The position numbers were made by a program, and so were the translations under genes. From positions 1,116,001-1,180,000 of the forward strand of contig CACVBU010000498.1 of the NCBI GenBank assembly GCA_902728285.1: 64,000 nucleotides of DNA, given 5' to 3'. The DNA comes from Clytia hemisphaerica. Its lineage: Eukaryota; Cnidaria; Hydrozoa; Leptothecata; Clytiidae. The first letter of the stretch is position 1. The number at the start of each line of letters is the position of its first letter. Under the pieces are notes generated by a model that saw nothing but the letters and a program-made list of their open reading frames with translations, made no database searches and was not told where the DNA came from. Shown here one piece after another: positions 49,574 through 60,553 of this stretch.

Positions 49574-50395
49574 ATGGCAGATGATAAAGAGGTTTTACGA
49601 GAAATATGGGAAGGGAGACTTCCTGTATGTTTTAGCCTCAGCCCTGATGACGTCACAACAGTTGAACCACCAGAGCCATGCTATCTTTTAGTTCCACGTA
49701 TGACCTATTTTCCCCTTGTGACTGACAAGGTTTTTCGTCATTTCCAAAAGGCTAGCAACCAAGACAATATTGATGACATGTGGCTTGAGTTTGATGGCCA
49801 ACCTTTAAAATGGCATCTTCCCATCGGAGCTTTATTTGACCTTTATGGTCCAGAAACACTTCCCTGGAACATTACTGTTCATTTTAAGAGATTCCCAGAA
49901 AAAGAGATTTTGAAATGTGATGGGCGTGAAACTGTAGAGGCCAATTATATGTCAGCAGTCAAGGAAGCAGATAGTTTAAAGCACCGTTCTTATGTCATGA
50001 ATAGTATGAAGAAAAATGATCACAAACAATTATGGCTTGGTCTTTCCAATGATAAGTTTGATCAATTCTGGTCTGTCAACAAAAGGCTGATGGAAAGGGT
50101 CAATAGTGAACCATTTCGTTACGTCCCGCTGCGTATTCATTTATCAGATGGTACAATGTTGCAGAAGCTATTCAAAACAGTATCAGATCAATCTGAACTT
50201 CATACTTTTGGTGAACTGCTTCATCATTGTATTCCCTACGTGATGGCAAACGAAAACAACAAAACAGAATTGGCTCATGGATGGAAAATTTTGGTTCAAG
50301 GTTTGACACCACCTCTGGTGACACCTGTCCAATGGATGAGTGAACATTTGAGTTACCCCGATAATTTCTTACATATTATCGTTTTACAAGCTTGA
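49574..50395 (+). CDS. ATG5: Autophagy protein ATG5, single exon
   Basis: 273 aa, close to the 275 aa usual for animal ATG5. ATG5 is conjugated to ATG12 and, with ATG16, forms the E3-like complex that lipidates LC3/ATG8 at the forming autophagosome in the cytosol. Family landmarks run through the whole protein: EVLREIWEGRLPVCF at the start, PLKWHLPIGALFDL, LPWNITVHFK, KEADSLKHRSYVMN, DHKQLWLGLSNDKFDQFW, FRYVPLRI and a C-terminal PVQWMSEHLSYPDNFLHI. The acceptor lysine for ATG12 falls at Lys130, in MSAVKEAD, the same number as in mammals. No introns interrupt the frame, unlike most neighbours. Confidence 0.96.
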   Translation: MADDKEVLREIWEGRLPVCFSLSPDDVTTVEPPEPCYLLVPRMTYFPLVTDKVFRHFQKASNQDNIDDMWLEFDGQPLKWHLPIGALFDLYGPETLPWNITVHFKRFPEKEILKCDGRETVEANYMSAVKEADSLKHRSYVMNSMKKNDHKQLWLGLSNDKFDQFWSVNKRLMERVNSEPFRYVPLRIHLSDGTMLQKLFKTVSDQSELHTFGELLHHCIPYVMANENNKTELAHGWKILVQGLTPPLVTPVQWMSEHLSYPDNFLHIIVLQA

Positions 50396-50417
50396 TTTTG
50401 TCGTTGATTTGTCATAA

Positions 50418-50423
50418 AATAAA
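50418..50423 (+). terminator. Polyadenylation signal of ATG5
   Basis: AATAAA lies 22 nt after the stop codon. DRC3 begins about 380 bp further on, same strand. Confidence 0.5.
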
Positions 50424-50803
50424 ATGCATTCTTACTGTAATTTTTTTGTTATCTTTTCTATTAAGCATCATCTCGAGTTAAAATAGGCAAGGTTAAAATG
50501 TTTTCTGCTATTTTTTGTAATGCTATAATAGGGCTTTTGAAATTTATGAATTAAATCTATTTTATATTTTTGTAAATAACATTAAAATTACCTTTTTTCT
50601 TATAAAAAATTCTTCGATATCAAATATATGTCTTTTTATTTGGTACCTCTCAGGCATCAACCTTGAAAATTTATTTGAATTTATGATATTGTTAGAAGTT
50701 TAAAAAAAGGAACACAAGTGGGATTGCTAGCACTTTTTTCTCTTGATTCATTGTATAATTTGTGTTTGTCTTTCTCACTAGCGATGTATATATAATAAAA
50801 AAA

Positions 50804-53800
50804 ATGAGTCGAGTGTATGATGCTATAGAACCTTCGGTCATTGACGAATTATTGCTCAAATTATCTGTCGAAGAGCAAGGTCCAAAAAGTGAAGCTGGGA
50901 AAATCGCAAAGAAGGAAGGCATCGATTTCAAAGACGTGTCAGAGTTAAGGTTGGATTTCAAGAGTAAGTCCTTTCATCATGTTTTGGATTAAAAGTTGAT
51001 TCGCATCATTTTGTATCATAACTCGCACGAGCTGTGTTTAGTTAATGGATTAGGACCAATCTTTAAAATTAACAAATCATTTTAAATGTTTTATACTACT
51101 CTCGGGTACTTAATAGCCGGGGGAGGGGGCCCGCTAATTAATTTTTCGAAAATTTTCCACCCAGGACATTCTTATTCCAACCCCCCTCCCCCCGCTTATT
51201 GATTTTTGGGAAATATTTTTTGAAAGTTCCCTCTTTTGTCCTAATTCTGCTGTATTAGCCTCCTTTTCGGAAATTTTCCACCCAGGGCATTTTTATCCCA
51301 ACCCCCCCGCTTATTAATTTTTGAGAGTTTTTCCAACCCCCCTGCTTATTCCAAACCCCCCGGCTATTAGGTACCCGAGAGTACTTGTTTTGTATTTTTT
51401 TGTGAAATGCAATGGAATCATTTACTTTAGACATTCTAAAGATTGACAACTTATGGCAATTCACAAAGTTGGTGAAACTTCAATTGGATAATAATTTCAT
51501 TGAAAAAATTGACGGCCTTGGGTCACTGGTCAACTTGCAATGGCTAGGTAAGCACTGTTTTTAAATGTTTGAAATAGAAAATAGATTATAGTTATATAAG
51601 GATTTATTATAGTTCTGATACTTATGTGACCCTTCAACTGTGTACAAAAGTTTAGCTGCAGTCTTGGTGTTACATGAGTTTACCCTCATTTTTCGTAGAC
51701 CTATCATTTAACAATATTGAAGTGATCGAAGGGCTAGATCAACTGACCAAGTTACGTGATTTGACATTCTACAACAATAAAATTACTACAGTTGGCAACA
51801 TGGATACTTTGACCGAACTTCAAATTCTTTCACTGGGAAACAATCAGTTGGGAACACTGACTGATGTAAGTGTATAACTTCCCTACTTTCACAACGAATT
51901 TATTGCTCTACCAGCAAGTTAGGCTACAGTTATAATTCTGGACTGTTGATAGTGGAGACACTAGATTCCAAAAATTACATTTTTTGACGTTTATCCGTTT
52001 TTTCATAGTATTCACCAACTCATTTTCCTTCAATAAGTAAGTAAGCCGGTTCATACCAAAGATTCCCAAAATGATACTTCATGCCTCTCTACTTGATGCT
52101 CAACAATTAAGAAAAGGATCCAGGGAGAAAGACTGGCGGCCTCCCCTACCTTCTGGTAGATAGCTATCGAAAGAGACTGTGGTCGCAGACTTACTTACTT
52201 ATTTTCCATCATAGCTTGTGTATTTACGAAGGTTTGAAAAACTGAATACTTTAACATTGGGTGGCAATCCTTTCTGTAAGACAGACGAGTACTACAAATA
52301 CACCATCGCCCACTTACCGAAACTTGTTTACCTGAACTACCGTTTGATTGATGACGTGAAAAGAGATGAAGCAGTAGAGGCCTACCATGATTCTATTGAG
52401 GCTCTTCTCCATGATGAAGCTATCGTTCAAAACAAACGCATCGAACAAGAAGAAAGTGATTCCCAAAGAGTCATTCACAAGGTAGACTGTCTGTCATTTT
52501 TTGTCATTATACCGTTTTTACCTCATAATTAGGGATCTTTAGTATCTAGGACGGTGACTTGAATAAAGACGTGAAGTAAATCATAACATCAAATAGCAAT
52601 TTTTATCCGATTTATCTAGATTTAATATCACGTGCACAAATTTGAAATGTAGTCGTAAGTTTTTGTTAAAAAAGACGTTATAATTCTCGAGGGATTCATA
52701 TCATTTAAAACTATTGTACTCTTCCTTTACCGTCTTCGTCCCAAAGGCGACGTCAAAAAAGAATTTTCAAATCGTCTCGAGATTTGAAAACGTCTATTAA
52801 AATTCACTATTCGCATGAGAAAATTAATAACAAAAGAATATAATCTAGCTGAGATCCAGATATCAATCCCTAAGGGCTTTCTTTTTGTTCAATCCTGCCG
52901 TATGATAAAAAAATTTAAACGTTAAAATCATAACTCATAACATCTTCGTATGCGATGTTTTTTACGATGTTTTATAAAAATTACGCTATTGTAACTTTTC
53001 ATTCTTTGTATAAAAAGCTAACAACGATTTTTAGAATTATAGAATCCACAATGTATCTTTGGGCGTTTTAAAACTTACTTGCGGTTTGATATACGAAAGT
53101 ACGCTCGACAACCCACTCGATCCGATTGGTTAAATCTCAAAATTATGATGTAATTGAGCCAAATCAACCAATCAGGTCTCAGAAAAGTGATTTGATTGTC
53201 GAGTGGACTTCTGGATAGTTCGACCGTAAGTGCGGAATCAATGCCAGTTCTAAAACAAACTCTGATGTGTTTCATATTTTGCAGGAAGCCTTTGTAGAGG
53301 ATCTGAACACATCTTTATTATTTGAAAGCATGTTTGAAGAAGATGCTGAAGCTTCCAAGCTTGAACAATTACCTGGAGTAGAAGAATTACTACAAACCTA
53401 CCGAGAAACTTTCAACGATGTTTGTATGAAACTGTTCGAGTTTGGTTTGAAAGATCGCGTTAAGAGAAAAGAGGAGATCGACTCTTTTTTTCAAGCGCTC
53501 AATGATGCCATACAACAGAATTTGAAAGAAAGTCTTCAACCTATACAAGAGTTTGAAAGCCAAAAAGGAAAGGTATGTCCTAACTTGACGAGGTCCTTAT
53601 CTTTTAGTCTGTGTTAACACAGATATCTTATATGAAACACTAGATGAAGCTTTTCCTACCTTATTTGAATCAAAATAATTCGCCATCTTGAATAGAGTGA
53701 CGTCACAATTTAGCTATAGTTTGCAAATTTGGTGGGGGGATTTTATTTAGGGTTTTAATTTTTCATTTCATTGTTGTTTTAGAGTCTGTTAAATCACGCG

Positions 53801-56800
53801 CGCCTCCGCGCCCTCCGCGCCCTCCGCGCCCTTAAATTTTCACGCGCCCTAAAAATTTTGTGCGCCCTAAATTTTCACGCGCCCTAAAATTTTTAAGCGC
53901 CCTAAAAATTTTACGCGCCCTAAATTTTTACGCGCCTTCATTTTTACGCGCCTTTTTGCTATATAGCCGTCCCACGCCGTCTTCGAAAGTGAAGTCTGAT
54001 TCTAATTTTGAAAATAATCTTCCACTCCATTTGAATATCTGAAGAATGTAGAGGTGCCTTTGAAAGTTTTCCAAATATAGCAAATTTAGAAAAATAACGG
54101 ATCTGCACTCTATTGTTAAATTTTATATTTGTCATGGGTACTAATCAGGAGGTAAGGATTATAAAATTAAAAAAAATAAAATTTTAGGCTAAAAATATTG
54201 AGGCGAATCTAAAACATATCCCCCGGAAAAAGTTATACGGAAATCTAAAATTGCTAGCGAAAAAAATCTAAACGCTGTAAAAAAAGGCTTCAGACACGTA
54301 TGGGTATTATTATATAGATTTTTTCCTGAAGCGTGCAATTAAAGTCAGTCACACCTAATGAAAGTATGGCAGCCATTATTAGTTTTTATAATCAAAAGAT
54401 CTTTTTATGACTTTTATAAAGTAATACAAGAATGAAGACTATTTAAATATACCACGCACGTTATAAACAAATGTGGAGCCAAAATAAAAGATATTCACGT
54501 TTCTGCGCTCGAAATACATAAAATGGATGGATTATAATTGCATTATGGAAATTTCAACAGTAAGATGAAAACCCGCCGTTATATTTTGAAATAAACTTTA
54601 TGAGAGATAGGCCCGGGAAAAATATCGCGTTTTTTCAGGCGATATGTTTTTGAATATCCGTGAATACAAAAAGACCTTCTAACTAACAAAACACCAAAAA
54701 CTTCAGAAGTTAAAAATTGTCTTAGCACAAGTAAGTATTTTGCAACAAAAGAAAAAAGCTCAAAATTTTCAACTTTTTTGTTATTTGGTATTACCACCAT
54801 TTTGACTGTCTAGCCAGTCTAGAAAGATTGTCAAAGTGAAGACAGGAAAAATCTTTTCAATATCACCGCGGTACTTCTCATTGGTTAGACGCTTGAAATT
54901 TTATTGAATGGTCTCCTAACCAACCGGTTGAATACTCTCTGGTACCTAATAGCTTGGGGGTTTGGAATAAGCGGGGGGAGGTTGGAAAAAATCTCAAAGC
55001 TTGATAAGCGGGGGGTTGGAATGAAAATGTCCTAGATGGAAAATTTCCATAAATTATGCGCGCCCATAGAAAAATGTTTTAAAAAACCGCAAAAATATAG
55101 TGAGTGGGCGCTTTTTAACCAATTAGGTGCACGGAGAAATATCCCTGCAGGCATGTTAGTTGGATCAGACCGTAAACCAGAAAAATAATCTTTAAAAAAC
55201 TAGACGGTGAAAGAGTTTGACAAATTAAGCCACCGACCGTTTAATACGACAGATCCAGAAATGACCATTTTATTTAATATGTGTAGAATCATGAAAACAG
55301 TCCCAATCTTGTTCAAATTTACACACGAGCTGCATTTTAGTCTCCATTAACATAATTTCAAAATCAGCTTACTTGAAATGATTCTGTGTCGAGTTTGAAA
55401 AATCAAGCCACCCATCGTCAAACGAGACAGATCCAGAAATAACCATTTTCACGCGTCGTAGCATCATGGAAAAAGTTCCAATCTTGTTCCAATTTACACA
55501 TGAGCTCCATTTTAGTGTCCATTACGAAATTCCAGAATCAGTTTACTTGAAACAATTATGTGTTGAGTTTGAAAATCATACCGTGAAGTCGGGTAATAAC
55601 TTGCATCAGTGGAGGCAAACATGCATAGCCCTCAAATTTCAAAACAAATGAACTACGCAGCCCTACTCGCAGCTTTATTCTACCATTTTTGTTTTGATTT
55701 AACTTTGTATTTTAATGACCAGACAGGTCATTCATTTGAGGGCTATGCATGTTTGTCTCCACTGATGCAAGTTACCCGACTTCACGGTACCACGTCCCAC
55801 TGTCGCTGACCGTTGTTTTGTTAACAGCGACAGATCCAGAAGTGACTGTTTTCTTGTGTAGCATCAAGAAAAATGTTCCAATCTTATTCAATTTTACACA
55901 TCAGCTGCATTTCAGTTTATTTATTTCTATATCAGAAGCCATTATTTCCTAAAAATAAAGTCTTTTTGAAAACAAGAAACTAAAAATGAAAGTGATCTAA
56001 GGTAGAATTTTCACTCAGAAAACTTTATGAAAACTTGAGCAAAGACTATAAGATATGGCAGAATGTTGAAAAAGGTTTATAAAGAAAAACAATTACAAAA
56101 TTTCTTTGGTTTGAAAGTCTCTTGACCACTAAAACAAAGAAAATGTTCAAGAAAGTATGAATCAACCTCCTCGCTTCGACCGCCATCTTGTTTTGTTTTG
56201 AAAATTGTTTTGAAGGAGCCGGAATCAGAAAATATATCTTTTATAGCCAGTATCCGACTTTAGCAAGCTTTTTCCTCTCAGACGGCAAAATTAAAAAGTG
56301 TGTTACTGGTTTTAAGCGCCTACTGGTTTTAAGCGCCGTTTCTACCAAAACGGACGGACAGACAACGGACGGACGGACGGACGGAATATTGCAAATGAAA
56401 GGCCCTATCGCTAGCGCTGGGCCAATCATCTTATCGTATACTGTTAAGAAGTTTTTTAGAAATAAAATAAAATAAATAATTTGAAAATTTTTAGGGTGCG
56501 TGAAAATTTTAGGGTGCGTGAAAATATGAAAGCGTGTGAAAATTTAGGGCGCGTAAAATTTTTAGGGAGCGTGAAAATTTAGGGCGCGTGAAAATTTAAG
56601 GGCGCGGAGGCGCTTAAGGCGCGTGATTTAGCAGACTCTTATTTTAAGTCTGCTTTTCTAAGCATGTTTGTTTACATTAACCCATTATTGTTCTATTTTG
56701 TCTAGTATTCCTTTTGCAGCAAAATTTTACGTTTGTATCAGGTTGAAATTTGAGAAATTTATATGGGTATATGGGGGGAACTGATATTTTCAGAATTTTC

Positions 56801-59800
56801 TGGGGGGAAAGCAAAAAAGAGGGAGGAAACTAAAAAACTGAAAAGTCATAGGGGGGGGAGAGGGGGAGATTTAAAAAATCAAGAATTTGGTGGGGGGAGC
56901 AAACTATGGCTTGTGAGATCCTTAAGATTTTGAAGTCATCGCAGTGTCAATAGAGTTTCTACTGTGACCTACTGTGACCTACTTTCAGCAAAGATGGCGG
57001 ATTATTTTGCTTCACCTGCCGTTGCTTGGGAAATACAGAGTAGTTCTATCTAATGTTTTATATAAGATATCTGTAGTTGTTAACCATAAAATGCAACGCG
57101 TGACGGAATTCAATTTTTTGAAGAAAAGATTTTTGGAGCTGAATATTTAAAACTCTCTAAGTAAGTATATACGTTCTCTTAAAGTATGTAATTCAATAAT
57201 AATTTCAGCAAAAACTTAAAAAAAAGGAATAATCCGAATTAGATAGCGGTATTGTGTTGGAAAGATTTTCACGAGTGTTTTATCATTAATGGGGAAAATG
57301 TAGATAATTAACTTAGTAGAGAATAAACTTTTATAGTTTGTTTTGAACCTAAAATTCTAGAACGGCTTACCGTGTCAAAATGAACCGCAATCCTTTCAGG
57401 TTTTTTCGGAGCTGGTGAATTGCACAGATCAAGAGACAGCTGAAAAACGAATCGCCGAACTATCAGATTCCATCACTGCATTGTGGGATATTCTGATGGG
57501 ACTCGAAATGCAACTCGTCGATCAGTTAGAGGTTTCTCCTTAACTTTCTTTACGTAAAGCACTGCTTAAAATACGATATAATGGCTTTTAAATAACATTT
57601 TAATGGTCAATCTGTATATATTTTTCGTGTAAACAATATTTCGACCTGCTTGGTGCAGGTCTTCGTCAGGTCTGAACAATACAAACGGTTGAAGGCGCTA
57701 CCTTGACTTTTTTGACGTCAAAAAAGTCAATGTAGTGTCTTCTCCCTAATGTGCGAGAGCATTGGCTTCCAAAACTTAGATGTCACATACTGACCATCGT
57801 CTAAATTAAGACCATGGTCACTATGTGGCGCCGTCTGACGGAATTGGATTTCCAATGCTTCTCGCACTTTTCTATCAAATTTGTTCTCTTCAGTCTTTAA
57901 AAGCCTAGCTTCGTTCCAATTAAGTTCTTGGGTACAGTCTTTAGCATGGTTAGTTATACCCGAAATGTCCCATTTTTCATCTTCAACGTTCTTTTTGTGT
58001 TGGCTGACACGTGTGGATATCTTTAACCCGGTCTCGCCAACATATCTTTTACCACATTCGCATTCTATCATGTACACACCAGGGTGACTGTTAGATATAA
58101 TGGCATTTTTTAAAGCTCAATTTTCATAGTAGAACGGGCCATATTCCCATTCCCCAACTTAGTAAAAAACTTCGGTCCCCAAAGTGTTTTGTGCTTTCAA
58201 AATTGGATAATTTCAGGTGTTATGACTCATTCTTCAAAAGCACAGAATTTAAGACAACTACACCTAGTTGTGGACAGAAAGATGATAAAGCTTTTCTTAA
58301 ACGACCTCCTTTTTCGCTATCCCCGTCCTTACAAAAGAGAAGCGTATCGTGTTTTACATTTTAAGCAATGATTTCGGTTATATATAAATTGTTTTTGGTT
58401 AAACATTTTTTAGGAATCGATCAAAGACTTTGAAAGAAACATGGCTGATTTAGTTGGAAGTTTTGTGGAGAATGTTCAAGAATTGTATCTTTTCTTCATT
58501 TTTCTGTGATAACAGAAGGCTTCTTTTGAATAACCCTCAACAATAGTGATTCATGTATCTGTTGTATACTTTTGTAATACATTTCGGTAATAATGTAACT
58601 TAATCACGTATCAAATCTTTCCTTAACTACTCGTTCCTTGGCATAGAATTTCACAGTTGCGTACATTAGAGAGTAACCATCATGAAAAGCTGTCCGATAT
58701 AGCAGTGGTCACACTCGAAAAGTTGATGAAGAATGAACTTGAAGAAGAAATGAACGATGATGTTCGTGTGGTAAGTCTGAACACGAATATCGAAAGCAGC
58801 CGGCGAGGCGACCTTTTTTCCTGATGTGTTCTGAGAGTATGTTTCAGGTAGAAATTTTGATCTGTTCTGATCGGATCTTCGAAAATTAATCAGCTAGAAA
58901 TGATGATATGTTCTGACGAGACAGGGGTATAATCAATGTCATCTAACGTGTTCTTGTTGTCTAGGTAACCCTAGAAAGCTACAGAACACATCTTTTAAGG
59001 AAAAAGGGGTATAATCAAGAGAAAATTGATGTAATCTTGCTGCTAAGTAACCCTGGAAATTTTCAGAACACGTCTTTCGTGGATAAAAACAAATATCTTA
59101 CAAGTTTTATCTTGGCAAACGGTTTTTCCTATAAAAGATAAGAACACATATTTCTAAAAAATCTCTCCACCGGCTGCTTCTGGAATATGTTCGTTTTTCT
59201 CAAAATACGTGTTCTGATCTATACGATAGAACAGAAAGTCCTGGGAAAAACTAAACTAAAATCTATTTCATTTATTTCATTTATTTCACCAATATAAATT
59301 ACTTGTACTTAAGTCCATCGCCTCACCGGATTTAATTACATTTGACACATTTTATTTTTTTAACTACAAACCAATCACACTGTCGAAATGAAGCGACGGA
59401 CAAATCTTCCATTTTTGTCACATTCCTTTCTTTTCAGTTATTTGTGGACAAAGACACGATAGTAAACGCCGTATCTGCTTCACACGACGCTCACACTTTT
59501 CGTATCGATAACAAGGTACCTTATTTTTTCCTTTTATATTAGATAGTTCTTACAGACAAATCAGCTCTTACACTTCTACTCGCTTGTTCTAATCACTGAA
59601 CTTTATAATATAGACCTTGGAGGCTTCTTCATCCCGGTCAAGCAAAATATTTTGATCGGAGTTCTTTTGAAACGGTACCCACATTGTGGGCGCTAGATGT
59701 TACTTGCACACTAGTGGTGTAGCGCAGTTTGTCGTTAGGCAACGTTTTAACACTACAACGGGATCTTTTGGGTACGACGTTGAAAAAAACTCCGATCAAA

Positions 59801-60553
59801 TATGTTGGGTATAGCTTGGTCCACCAGGGTCAGTGGATCTAACATCTTCATAATAGAGAGCTAATAAATTTACATTAAAATTCGCTTTTGTTATGATAAT
59901 GGTCACTTGAATTGCTGCACTAATCATCTAGTTCTGTTACTAAAACTCTCAAAACTTATTATTTTATTAAGATTTTGGAAGCTCGAGAATTTTAAAAGTA
60001 GATTTTTCATTGAAATGAATTCTCTTTTTTTTCCAATTTTTTTCAATCACTAAATTTACAGACGTTTCATTGATTTTTTTTAATAACATAATTCTTTGTT
60101 GTATTGTGTTGTTTAAATTATTTATATCTCGGGGTTTTAAAGCTTCCGATATGATGTAAATGGGCTTTAAGTTTGCAAGATTGTCATTTTGTTCCGTGAT
60201 GAGCGTATCTGCTCGATTTTAGTCGATTGTTATCAGTTTAGTTAGTTAGAAGATATGCTGTGAGTTTTATTGATTAAACATGTGTTAAAACCTCATATCA
60301 GATGAAATTATGTTATTTTTCCAAGAAAATTTATACCACACCTTCAGATGAGATGTATATAGAGAAATGCTAAGGTTTTTTATTACAGGAAGATGATATT
60401 GTGACGCGTTCTAACACACGTGTTCAAACTCTAATCGAAATGATCCACGCGGACGAAATCAAACGCAATCGAACGCGCGTCAACGAAATCAACACACTGC
60501 TTGATCATTACCGCGATGAGATAGAAAACTTCGAGAACAGTCTTGGACTGTGA
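50804..60553 (+). CDS. DRC3: Dynein regulatory complex subunit 3 (LRRC48), 10 exons
   Basis: Exons: 50804-50963, 51431-51547, 51699-51865, 52215-52481, 53285-53572, 57400-57531, 58414-58484, 58647-58770, 59438-59515, 60389-60553. Phases agree, giving 522 aa, the size of the mammalian protein. DRC3 is part of the nexin-dynein regulatory complex linking axonemal doublets, needed for ciliary and flagellar beating. The N-terminus (MSRVYDAIEPSVIDELLLKL) is typical. Residues about 50-200 are leucine-rich repeats of the SDS22-like kind (LRLDFK, LQLDNNFI, LDLSFNNI, LTFYNNKI, LSLGNNQL, LTLGGNPF) capped by LVYLNYRLIDD. The remainder is coiled coil including LPGVEELLQTYRE, LEMQLVDQLE, NHHEKL and VDKDTIVNAVSASHD. 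Nearly every large intron holds a mobile element. Candidate poly(A) signal at 60836. Confidence 0.95.
51097..51383. mobile_element. 287-bp MITE in DRC3 intron 1
   Basis: Ends tactctcgggtacttaatag and, inverted, ctattaggtacccgagagta. The interior repeats ccaaccccccnncttatt. A truncated second copy is at 54933-55040. Confidence 0.8.
52032..52203. mobile_element. 172-bp MITE in DRC3 intron 3
   Basis: aataagtaagtaag at the left and cttacttacttatt at the right. It ends only 11 bp before the exon 4 start, so its right end supplies part of the acceptor region. Confidence 0.65.
54933..55040. mobile_element. Truncated copy of the 51097 MITE
   Basis: tactctctggtacctaatag, then gggtttggaataagcgggg and atgtcctagatggaaaattt. 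It matches the left end and interior of the 51097-51383 element (inverted order) but has no second terminus. Confidence 0.6.
55213..55950 (+). repeat. About 178-bp tandem repeat, interrupted by a MITE
   Basis: Three units share gagtttgaaaaatcaagcca, gacagatccagaaatgacc, ccaatcttgttcaaatttac and gagctgcattttag. The third unit is split by the insertion at 55579-55789. The insertion is therefore younger than the tandem duplication. Confidence 0.7.
55579..55789. mobile_element. 211-bp MITE, TA-flanked
   Basis: Nearly perfect TIRs of about 55 bp starting taccgtgaagtcgggtaa, then acttgcatcagtggagnc and atgcatagccctcaaat. TA duplications flank it. The other copy in this window is the solo arm at 39857-39936. 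Confidence 0.85.
57595..58120 (-). mobile_element. Penelope-like element fragment with GIY-YIG endonuclease
   Basis: On the minus strand an open frame of more than 116 codons (58105 to 57727) begins ...NSHPGVYMIECECGKRYVGE. This is the GIY-YIG nuclease signature (GVY...YVG with following TG, then R at TRVSQHKK) as found at the C-terminus of Penelope-like retroelements. The zinc-finger-like CECGK insertion is typical. The upstream reverse transcriptase is missing, so the copy is 5'-truncated. Downstream (57600-57670) cgaagacctgcaccaagcag and its partial complement form a hairpin like a 3' end. In DRC3 intron 6, antisense to the gene. Confidence 0.75.
58784..59193. mobile_element. 410-bp MITE in DRC3 intron 8
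   Basis: cgaatatcgaaagcagccgg at the left is inverted at the right (ccggctgcttctggaatatg). The interior repeats gaacacatctttta-like phrases. No coding capacity. Confidence 0.6.
59647..59803. mobile_element. 157-bp MITE in DRC3 intron 9
   Basis: atattttgatcggagttctt at the left and, inverted, aaaaactccgatcaaatat at the right; acggtaccc and gggtacgacgt continue the arms inward. Confidence 0.65.

Larger units (their letters stand above)
53781..56639. mobile_element. 2.9-kb TIR element with cgcgccctaaaattt subterminal repeats
   Basis: The left end agagtctgttaaatcacgcg is inverted at the right end. Each arm (53781-53955 and about 56480-56639) contains six to eight copies of a 16-17-bp GC-rich unit like acgcgccctaaaattt, facing opposite ways. 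The core holds another tandem repeat, a complete MITE, a MITE fragment and an (acgg)n tract at 56349-56386. Confidence 0.75.
53612..57084. mobile_element. 3.5-kb TIR element filling DRC3 intron 5
   Basis: cagatatcttatatgaaaca near 53621 is inverted near 57055-57075. Further inward, caaaataattcgccatctt and tagtttgc...ccaccaaatt are also inverted on the two sides, so the arms exceed 130 bp. The element at 53781-56639 is nested in it. No transposase seen. Confidence 0.65.
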
